This document shows positions 24,032 through 34,904 of a stretch of 64,000 nt of DNA, piece by piece. Both the position numbers and the translations under genes were made by a program. This DNA comes from Haemonchus contortus (lineage: Eukaryota > Nematoda > Chromadorea > Rhabditida > Trichostrongylidae). The notes under the pieces are model-generated. The model was not told where the DNA came from, searched no databases, and saw only the letters and a program-made list of their open reading frames with translations. Numbering within the stretch: position 1 is the stretch's first letter; each line of letters starts with the position of its first letter. The stretch spans positions 43,787,651-43,851,650 of the forward strand of contig LS997563.1 in the NCBI GenBank assembly GCA_000469685.2. Direction: 5' to 3'.

Positions 24032-27000
24032 ATGGATGAATGGGATTTGTTAGATGAAGTGGACGTGATTGCTCTTTGGCCTAATGAACACAAAAAGAAC
24101 GTGGAATCGGCGAAATGGCAAGAGCGAAAGGAAGCACTAGAGGTTGGAAAAGTTTTTTTTACAGTTTCTCTTCGAGTAGTTATGGTCTCAGTGAAGTTCA
24201 TAGCATTAATACGGACAAACAAGTATAAAAAAGGTTCACAAGAATTTGCTACGACATGGCATTTAATATGATAACTTACCAGTTCCTGTTAGTGGAACGG
24301 CAGGGACACAGTGAATGAACCAAATTTGATATTTCAGTGCTTCAAAACCGCAAACCTGTTTCAGGTGTTATCGAATCTGATCGAGAAAAATCCTCGATTA
24401 TCAACGGCATCAATGACAATTTATGGGGAGTTGATGGATAACTTGAAAAAGGTTCGCCATCGACACATTTTCTTTTTGCTAGAGATGTAGCTGAAGCTCA
24501 GTTTTTCAGATTATCGCCCACGATAGTAACATCAATGTTGTTATTGCTGCTTTACGGGTATTGACCAGATTAGCCAACGGTCTTCGAGACCGTTTCAGTT
24601 GTTTCATTTCAATGGTAAGCCATTGTTACTTACCTTTTGTATTCGCACTATTCCATTCCTTTGATCGTCTTTTCGGAGTACCGCCAATACAGAAATCGTT
24701 GTTGAAATGTTGGAATGGAAATTTCGGGTCTCCCTATACTTTAGATTGCTGCCAGTGTTAGAGTGATCAGAGAGTTCTTACAGATCTGGTCAGTTGTTCT
24801 TGATAAGTCCAAGGATAAGAAAAACACCGTTCGTACAGCTGTTGGAGAGACCCTCGATGCTATTTCGGATGTGGTAGGGACAGGGAATTTTTGGCAGTCA
24901 TTGTACATTAACACCGCATCGAGTTTTCATTTTTAGTGTGCTACGGAACGTCTCACCAAAGATCTCTGTGAACACTTGTCAAAGCCCAACCCTCAGTCTA
25001 AACAATGTCTTTGTGCCTTTTTGACTCGCTATTTCGTTCGGCAGACTAATGTTCAGATAGAATTTGCCAAAGCTGTTCTACCAATTGTTGTGAAGGTATG
25101 CAATGAACTTTCGCCTCCACAGCATCCTGAAACTTATAAGGAATCGGATTTAAATTACGTTTAGCTGGCCTCCGACAGTGACCCCTCTGTTCGTGATGCG
25201 GCTTGCAACACTCTTGGATCGGCGCGGAGGCTTCTTGGGAAAAGTTTGGATGCGTTTCTTGGACCCATTATGACTGAAAAAGCAAAACTAGACAAGGTAG
25301 AGAGCTCCACATTTTTTGTTGCCCACTTGTGTTTTCAACTGATATCATAAAACATGCAATTACTTTAAATCTCAACTTCTCCCAATACGGGGAAGCTAGT
25401 GTTTTACATATTGACAACCTAGTAAAGCTTTGATAGCTTCTATTTAGATCGAGGAATACTGTGTCGAAGCAACAAAACAACACGAAGAGTTTCTCGCCAG
25501 TCGCCCACAGCGCGAGCACTCGGGCGGCCATGCGTCCGGTGATGTCGTCGAGGTGATAACATTATTCCAATCTATTTCACACAAACTTTTACTGACACAT
25601 GAGGATTCTTTTTTAAATTTTTAAACGAATTCCTTTATTTCGGCGCTTTCGTAACAATCTAATATGCATTGATATAAACGCTGTCCCAGCAGAATGAGCA
25701 CTGACAAAAATCAAGATAACTTACTTATTAGTAATTTATCAATCAAAACCTTGCTTTTCATTTTTTCAAGTCTGAAGAAGTTGGAACGTCAGCGCCAACT
25801 CATTCAAAAGACATCGATCCATGGACGCTACTGGATCCTACAAACGTCGTAGAGAAACTTGGGAAAAACTTCGATGAGCTGGTGATCCCATTTTTTTTTG
25901 TTATTTCAAGTTTCACTTTCTATGACTTCGTTTTTATAGATAGTATCTAAAAAGTGGCAAGAACGAAAGGAAGCTGTGGATAGTATGTTATCCATAATGG
26001 AATCTGCACCTCGTGTTGAAATGTCACCTGAATTGCAGCCGGTCATGATGACACTTCTCAAGGTACTCTTCCGGGATGACCGTTGAGTGGATACTCTTAT
26101 TAGTTATTTATGGGGCAATTAGGTTGTTGTTGACGCCTACTTGGCTATCAAAGGGTAGGCGAACAGTTTGTAGGTAGCACGCTACGAAGGGTATGCAAGC
26201 AAAACACATTATTCTCTTTATAGATCGCTCCTATTTGCTTGGCAGTTGTTTCGAAATAGGAGGAAATAGCACGGTTAAGACAACTGTCATCCATTGGTTT
26301 CCGCTTCGTCCATACGTTCACCCTGTACATTACTAGTCCTTTGCTGGGGAGGGGTTGTGGCGCTCATGAAGGGTAACGTATGACTCACAATCTGCTCAAA
26401 TTATACGAAATGCAGCAGGTTGGATTTGGGGTGGGCCATTTGTCATTTCAGGAGGATTTTGATTGCATGAGTCACCCTAAAGCCACAACAATCAATCTCA
26501 CTGGGAATTTAATTAGAACAGGGAAACGAGTGTGATTCACTTAGGTGTTTAGTAAAGGTGCATGCAATGTTTCCATAGGACAATTTATGCTAATTAGTCA
26601 TTTTGTATTTTCTACGTCCGAGAGGGATGGATTTCCATTTCATTGCGAAATGGCTTTGATCGTAAATCGAACAATAATTAAGCTTTTAAGATGCTTTTCT
26701 ACTCGATTTTATTATTGTAGGTACTGGAGAAAGATGTTAATATCAATGTGAATAGCGTTAGTGCGAAAGTGTTGGCTAAATTGGCTGTAAGTATGAGGAC
26801 AGATTTTGCTGTGATGGTCCCAAAGGTAAGTGAACATTATCCTGAAATTGCGCCTTTCCTGACTTCAAATCTTCGGTTTAGGTGATGCCAATAGCATTTG
26901 ATAAGCTAAAGGAGAAAAAGGCTGTGTTAAGAAATGAACTCGTTGAATTGTGTGATGCGGCTGCAACGACGGTACTGATTCTCTCCTTGTCCAAATAGTC

Positions 27001-29969
27001 GAACAGTGGATTTTGAAAGAATCGAAGGCGGTTATTCATGTGTTTATTGAAATTCGTTCAGACGTCCCTCGAGAACTACACGGAAGCAGTTTGTGGTGGA
27101 CTCACCAAGCCAAATCCGCAGTCACGAGCTCAGACAGCGCTTTTCGTGGCGCGTCTCCTTTCTCGGCATGATTCCTCTACTATTCCTGCGAACGCAGTGA
27201 AAGAGATCACTCCCGATCTTGTTAAGGTGGTTTACTTTTAATTTATTCTGCTTTAATTTCGTCATTGAATTTTTCGTGAGTTGTTAGTGTTCTTCCGACG
27301 CCGATGTGGAGGTGCGTGAATCGACGTTTCGAGCAATGGGCGCTGTCTTGCGATGCGTTGGCGAACAGGCGGCGCGAAGACTGTTCGGTGAAGTTTCGGA
27401 GGATAAGCTCAAGATGGCCAAGGTCGGCCTTTGGTGTTTCGAACTCACAAAGTTTACATTTGACTGCCATTACCTCTTCTAATATCTAGATCACTGAGAA
27501 CTTCGAAAAAATTCGGGAAGAGTTTGGTGATAAAGCGGCTCCAGCAATCATTCGACTTCATGCCGCTGAAGCGAAACCGAAGGTAGGTCAGAAGGAATTT
27601 TTCCTGTTGATGTCCTTGGAAAGCGCCTAAGACCCGCTGCTTGCGGAATTCGCAAAGTTCCTCCAGCAGCGAGTCCTAGAGGCCTTTGAAGGACACGATA
27701 GGTCTCCTCCTTGTCATACATGAATAGGCGAATTTCGGTGGATATTGCTGCTTCACACCTCAGTCGGCGTGTTGAATAGGGGCGTAATCGTCTAATCCGG
27801 TCTCGCTTCTTACGTGACTGATGGGGACGTGCCCATAAACTTGACAAGCTCTACAAAGGGCAAGCCTGCTTTTTAACATATTTCGAATTGAGTATCCAAC
27901 GCATTACCGGGATTGAGGAATAGGTGCCTAATACCATACCAACCAACCCTTTTATTGAGACGATTTAGATCTACGCACAATAAATGATACGAAGGCTGAG
28001 ACGGCTGCCGGCTAAGATACATTGAAAATATTTTCTAAGTAAATTATGTAACCATGGAGGCGTGCACTAGGAACTTCTGTCTACTAATGCAGTGATCAAT
28101 TAGGATGTCTGCCTTCAGCGGAAGGATCTCATCGCTTGCTCGCTGCAACAAAACGGAACTGGATATGATTTCTTGAAAAGCATGTGCGAACTCATATTAA
28201 AGTGAATTCTCGAAGAATCATTGGCGCTATGCTAGTCGTTCGTCTTTCTCGATCCGTCCCCTTTTGTAGTTGAGATCTCTTCCTGAATTATGACTAACTT
28301 TTCGATCCTTCAGCCTATTTTTTTATTAATCGCAAGCTAACAAAGTCGATCTCAGAACCGTCACTTATTTTGCTAAAATCCCATGAAATTCATGAGTGGC
28401 ACGTCAGTTACTTCTCATGGGTTGGCAATATTTTTGGAATTCCCAAAGTTTCTCTACTACAACTTCGCACGCATGCTGTATTCTCAATTTTGAGGCTTAT
28501 CTAAGGTTCTTTAAGAACCTGATATCGCATTTCAGTGAATTTGCTTTCTAGCAATGATTATTGTGATTTTCAGCCTTCCCAGACGTCTGCTCCCAAAAGA
28601 GCGTCGTCTGCCTCATCAGAAACACGCAAAGTTCCTCCTGCTTCACGTGCTCCTACTCGTCCTATGAGTTCTGCTTCTCGACCATCTGCTGGAGTTTCAA
28701 GAACAACTAATCGAATGGCAACACCGTCAACAGTGGCTCCGACCAATCGGGTGGCAACAAAGCCAGCAATTGCTCCTAAGAGACCAAACGTAGTCACATC
28801 GACCCCTTCCCGTCAAAACAGTACGTCAGGAAATTTCAATTATCAAATGATCTCTTTTTTCATAGATTGTGGAAATGTAGATCAAAATCTTCTGAGAAAA
28901 CCCATACACAGATAAAGTGGCCTAGGGAAGGTCAAAATCTCTACTAAGCTCCTTTGTGGTTTAGATCCTGTGCGTGTTCCGCTTAGTACTCGCCCTACTC
29001 AGTCATCAACCCAAAGGCCCTTTTCTGCAGGCGCAAAACCGATTGTATCCCATCCAAGTGAGTTTATTTCATGTTTCATGTGCTTGTATTTGCACTACTT
29101 GCTATGGCTTATTCTGAAGTAATCAGGCTTTCAGCTCCCTCTAGTCGAGCACCTGCTAGAACGGTGTTTGCACCAAATGTTGTCCGTGCAACGCAGCCTA
29201 CTAACAAGCCAGCTGCAGCTGGACCTGTAAAAATTAGTGTGAGTTTTTTTTGCTGAATGAGTCGTGAGTGAGTTTGAACAGTTCTTCAGAAACAGGTACC
29301 AGTTCATTGTTCTAGAGTAACTCAACGAATGGTGCAGTACCGACAGTGAATTCTACAGAAGGTGTGCAGAAGGTCACTACTGGTCTGCCTCGCTCGAGCT
29401 CCGGTATGTTTCATTAATAAGCACTAAATTCTGTTTTAAGTGTATCTTTACCTTAAAGGCTCTTCTGATCTTTCACTTAAGATAGATGACTGCGTCGGTC
29501 TCTCGTAATTTTTGTTCATTTTTGTTCAGCTGATGTTTTTAGAGTAGTGAAGGCCTCATTTGATTTTCAAGCCAGTAGAATACCACCCACCCACTTGTTG
29601 TTCCCAGAAACTACAAATTATTAAGCAGTTCAAGACCGTAGAAATCACAGAATAGGTCTTCTTAATGGATCCTCCGACAAGCCGACAGTTATGTTGCCAT
29701 GGAGCCTAGCCATCAGTTGGGAATGGGAGCGCAATTTTAAATGTCAAATCTCTGCAAAATGTAAATACGAACTAACAAACAGTGGAAGGGAGCTATTGTC
29801 TTTCGGAATGGAAGTACACATATATTAGTGATTAAAGATGAGTTTACCATCTAGCACTCCAACTACGGTCTACTTTTCAGGATCGGGTCTGCGACCCCCT
29901 ACTGCAATCATACGCACGAATGGTTCTGGTATTCCACGACTTTCACGGCCATCTTCGCCAACTAAATGA
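24032..29969 (+). CDS. zyg-9: ZYG-9/XMAP215-family microtubule polymerase with two TOG domains
   Basis: Nineteen exons in consistent phase encode 743 aa: 24032-24142, 24365-24451, 24510-24614, 24784-24873, 24937-25095, 25165-25296, 25448-25552, 25771-25881, 25940-26062, 26721-26825, 26882-26971, 27062-27226, 27288-27422, 27490-27582, 28574-28820, 28965-29057, 29135-29238, 29316-29403 and 29881-29969. XMAP215 proteins bind tubulin through TOG (HEAT-repeat) domains and drive microtubule growth at centrosomes and plus ends. Two TOG domains are visible (about 1-245 and 285-530). Each begins with a WxxLD segment and the tubulin-binding loop motif KWQERKEA, and each has a KPNPQS motif in the fifth repeat. 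The rest, about 538-743, is basic Ser/Thr/Pro/Arg-rich and ends with an SGIPRLSRPSSPTK segment. Caenorhabditis ZYG-9 has three TOG domains and is much longer; this model is shorter, so it could be a paralogue or a reduced orthologue. An acceptor-like ttacttag ends 7 bases before the ATG. Confidence 0.85.
29914..29966 (+). other. SxIP-like EB-binding motif in the TOG protein tail
   Basis: The last exon encodes NGSGIPRLSRPSSPTK just before the stop. S-G-I-P fits the S/T-x-I/L-P core used by plus-end tracking proteins to bind EB1, and the surrounding Arg, Ser and Pro residues are typical of functional sites. Binding is inferred. Confidence 0.55.
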
Positions 29970-30332
29970 CTTAATTGTGATAGATTGATTGATGAATCCT
30001 TTTGAAAGTCAGTATAATGCGTTGATTGTTATTTAGACATTGTATTGCGAGTCATTCCGCATTCCGGTATATCATGAGCTGCACGAGTATGCACCAATTA
30101 CGAACTCACTCCATAAGATTTCCTTTTTTAGTGTCTTCTATAAATTTACAATTATTGCCATTGAAGGAAGAGGTGCCGGCATTAAAAGTGTAAAACTGTT
30201 CAGGACTATTGCTAATCATTAGAAGGATTGATCTGTTCCTCTCAGTAAGTTGTCATCCATTTCTTCTTGAGGATTACTTTCTTTGTCCTTAGAAGTATGT
30301 AATCTCTTGTAATTTTTTTTACGATTCGCTGT

Positions 30333-30338
30333 AATAAA
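30333..30338 (+). promoter_or_regulatory. poly(A) signal of the ZYG-9-like gene
   Basis: AATAAA lies about 360 bases after the stop codon at 29969. Confidence 0.5.
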
Positions 30339-30339
30339 T

Positions 30340-32465
30340 TTGCATGCTATTGATCTGTGAGGGTATCGACGTTGAAATATGGTTGGGTTTAATGGCTAGA
30401 AGTTATTATGCTCTGGGATGCGCCACGTACATGACTTTCACTGGAAGACCAGCGTATCGAAAGGTTCACTTGCCAGCCAACTCTGCTGATGAATGTACAA
30501 TTTGGTGTTTTGCTCTTATCGAATAGTAAACGAATGGCTCCAAACATCGAGGTTTTCCTAGGTAGGATTCCATCAAAAATCATTTCGTGAGCGACCGCCT
30601 CTTTCCACTCCTGGTGCAGATGACTGCCTAGATATGATTCATCTGCGGCGAGACTACCCTGAGTTCTGGTTTCTATGCAGAGTGAAGAAGGCCAATTAAA
30701 ACCCTTTTCTTTCATGGTAATAGACTTCTTTCATAGTAATGGACTTTCGCACATGAATAGCGGCGAAAGCAGTTATGGTAACTGGGAACTGTATCTGTGA
30801 AGTATAGTGGTTCAAATCCTCAGAAAGCCCTTTCCTTTTGGGGCTGAAGTGAATGCATTTTTTCCAAAGGAATATTTGAGAAGAAATATTGATCCGTTCT
30901 TGCTTTGACATTATGATGGCCAACTGTTCAAAAATATAGCGAAGGCAAGCAAGCGCAAGCCAGATTGGGTCATTGATATATGGGATCCATCATTATCTGA
31001 TCAGAATCAAGGATGGCGTCATAAATGTTCTACCCAGTATAGCGCTTGTGAGTTCCCCAGGGTCTCTCTTCTGTATCTGATCAACTACAAAGGCGGGCAG
31101 GGAATGGGTGTAATGGAGGGGAGAGGGAAGGGTTGCCTATCACCTTATAATTTCATGTGTAATTTTTCGCCTTCAAAATTCTATAGGATTACGATAAGGG
31201 AGTGATATGCGTGTGGGGCCCATACAAAGAATTGCGGTTGCCGTACAATTTACAAGTCCGTCTTTTGTCCTCCCGGTCGACTCTGGCACTAATTCCCCCA
31301 AACGGGAAGACATGTTTGTCTCTCGGTGAACCCCATAGTCTCAATACGAATTTATTTGCGCGAGGTCAAAAGTGAGTTGACGTTCCGGCGGTTTCGCCTG
31401 CTTGGGAGCTTCAATAAGGGGCAAATCAATTTATGAATTATCCGACAGAATGTCTCAACGGTCAACGAAGCTTTTCACCCGGAGGTATGGGAAGCTTGGC
31501 TAGCCTATGGAACCCAGGGTTTGTAACGTGCGCCGTTTGTCACTACAGCACCTCAACCACTGGCCACAGCAATGCCAATCAATAGGTAGATTTAGATTTA
31601 GATTCAGATTTATTGCATGTGTCTGGCACATGGGAAGAAAAACACAAGTTGAAAACCAGCGAACAAAAAAATCACATTGAACTTATTGCAACGAAAAGTA
31701 CTTGAAAATGAGAAAGGTAATTGCCGTTAAAACTGTGGATAAAACGTGCTGGTAGCAGAAGCATAGTAAGAAAACTTAACCACCGACCGAGTCAGGTAGT
31801 CATCAATGTGACCTTGATGTGTGATTGAACGAGTGATCATAACTTAATTTTCTTATGCAGTAAATTAGCAAGCTGGGATGGGATCTTCGGGAGTGGCGGT
31901 ACTTCTCCCCGAACTCCCAGGATAGGTGACAATGATTCCGCGGCGGCTACCGTATCCTTCTACTAAGAATTCGAACATTCTCCCTCATGGCGCGCAGCTG
32001 CGGCAGAGTCCTGTTCGCTAGTGGGCTTTATCCGTGTCTTACGAGTTTTTCAACTTCTTTTGGTAGATTACATGCATGCCCTAGAAGTTCTCGAGTTCTG
32101 GTAGGGCTGTAGAAACGTTTGCTCATATAGTCAGAAATTGCCTTGGTCCTTCCAGGCTTTGAAGAAGGCGATAGATTGTGAAGTCAACCTGATAAAGCCC
32201 TGATTTCAATCTCGTGAAAGAGTGGAAGATATCAACGCTATCAGACACAAGCCATGTCGAGGCTTATAGAAAGCTGTAAGTGGGGCTGGTAAGCATAATA
32301 AGAGTGATATAATACTGATAGGTAGGGATAGGGAAGGATGAACAACTGATATGTAGGTAAGAAGGGAGGTTACTTTATAGCCACTCATCCACGGTGAAAA
32401 CCGAACTCGGCTTGTGCTCCGAAGAGAAGAGCGTTGCAAAATAAGCTTTGTCACTATTTTGTGTT
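30340..32465. other. intergenic stretch, no gene seen
   Basis: A minus-strand frame of 108 codons (30389-30715) lacks splice context and homology that I recognise. A short TTTAGA-type simple repeat lies near 31585-31613. Nothing else is supportable. Confidence 0.4.
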
Positions 32466-32488
32466 GCAGCCTGACAGGCGGCAGAAGG

Positions 32489-34843
32489 ATGCCAAAATTG
32501 CTAACTGTTGCGTAAGGAAAACATTTTTTTTGGAAACTGTTCTTGCTCCTTTTCGAAAGTGAACATAAATTTCAGTGGTGATGATGATTACCCTGAAGAT
32601 TTTGTGGACACCATAGAACGGATCAGTGTCGTTTGCGATTGTTTGGACAAACTGGAACGCCTTTGTGGCCAGCTATTGAAGGTGAATTCAGTTGTTGGTA
32701 ACGAGGGAAACCCAGTTATCTCAAGTATCCTAGACTCATTCTAAGGCACAGTTCGTGATAATTTTGAGTTATCTGGTTTGTTCTCATTTCTGAAAGAAGT
32801 TACAAAGCAGAATATTGTAAACATTGCAAAGAAAGCACAAAAATCGGCGAAACAAAAGCAAAACAAACAAAACGAACCAAAAAGATTCAAAGAAATATTG
32901 CTTTGAAAATTCGTAAGAAAGAGGGTCGTTCGAGATTGTGTATCTGTAACCGTCTGGATGTTTCCCACGTGAACATACTATTCCCTGGTGTCTTAACGCT
33001 TCTATTGTGAATGGTGCAGTGTCAGAAAGGCCGTCATAATGCGACCGCTTTTGAGTGTTACGTCGGCCGGGGACGGAACACTCACCCAGAACTGAATGGG
33101 CGCGGCGAGATTCGTAGCGTTTAGGACCACTTTGGCACCTATCGTTGGGGCGCAAATTTGAAATAGACTAGATTAGAATGGACAGCTAATCCTACCAATC
33201 TACTCTACTTCAAATTTGGGCCCCAATGGTAGGCACTAAAGTCGTTTAAGTCGCCACGAATTTCGCCGCGCGATTTGCCACGTCCATTCAGTTCTGGGTG
33301 AATGTACCCATACCCCGTCGGCCAGGCCGGTTTTGGAGCTCTACCGGTACATCGTAGGCTTAAATCTCAAAGACCATTTTTATCGTCAGCTTGCTTTTGA
33401 GGTTTATAACTTGTACCGAGTGCATTAGCACTCCGAGCGTTATTTACTCAATCAGTCGACGATGTGGACGAAAAACGTAATCCTAGGATGAAATCATACT
33501 TTGAGAGTTTTACATATCGCACCGCCCCAATCAACATGAGCTCCTAGAAAGGGTAGCTGGTGATTCCCCGCGCTCAAGATCAATAATTTAGCTTTTACTT
33601 CATATACAACACAGTAACTTGGCGGGTGATCGGTCTATTGGTTTCTATGTATTGTTCGCCCTCAACACTCTTGCTGATTATGATAGAGGTAGTAAACTGG
33701 ATAATTAACCGCAGGTTGAGGTGCTGACACTTGGGAGAGACCTCAAGAGGTAGTTTGATGTGATGTTAGCGATACGTTTACACAAAATAGATCACTACTT
33801 GGACGTGTATTCGCTCAGTGTAATCCCAATCGACCGAGGGTATGTGGCATTACGTGCGTCCGAGGATGCGCACGGCAAATTGTGCGGCGAAGTTCGTAAC
33901 GATCAGAACGACTTTAGCGCCTATCATTGGGCCCAAATTTGATGTAGAGTAGATTAGAAGGATCATCTGACACTACTGAACTACTCCACTTCGTGCTTGT
34001 GCCCAGCAAATTGGTGGGTCGGAGTCGTACGAATCGTCACGAACTTCGCCGCGCAAGCTGCCGCGTGCATCCTCGGTCGCACGTAGTGCCCGTCCCCGGC
34101 ATCGCTCCAGCAGTGTTCTTCAGCAAATATTAGCAAAAATGACAAAATGTCATGATCGGAACCTGTAAATTATGTTGACTTCATACGGAGACAATAAACA
34201 GTTTTATCGGGTGTATGTCTCTTGGCGCAGTCCCTCCCATCGCGCCACCCATTCGACGCAGTTCGCGAGCTGGACAACTCGTCCAGTTGATCGAGCAACC
34301 CACTGCCCATCCAGCCGGTAGAAGCCCGATCGATGACGCCACGCTAATAGGCAGAATGCAAGCAAGTCCACAATTCGGCATCTAAGAATAGCGGCATCAT
34401 CGATCCGGCCATCAGCTGGATGGGCAGTGGGTTGCCCGATCACCTGGACGAGTTGTCCAGCTCGTAAACCGCGTTGAGTGGACGGCGCTATGAGAGGGAT
34501 CGCGCCAAACGATCGCCTCCCAGTCTTATCCATTCATCTCGTAGGCCGTGTTCGATAGCAGATTTCCAGGGACTGCGTAAGACGGGATACTATGACTTTT
34601 TAACAAGCTCGAGGCGCGGGTGGATTGAGATAGGCACGACCATCGATCGTAGATCTTGAGGGTAGATCATTAGGTAGGCATCATCGCAGCATGACTGATC
34701 TCTCGCCTAGCTCATTTTGTGTGTAAAGACTAAACAAAGAGATATAAGGATTGAGAAAGGATCAATAGCTATAGGCCTTATATAAAAGGCAAGATACACG
34801 ACAATGCTGGTTGCTGAGATAATCCTTACTATATTTAAAGCGC

Positions 34844-34904
<61 letters not shown>

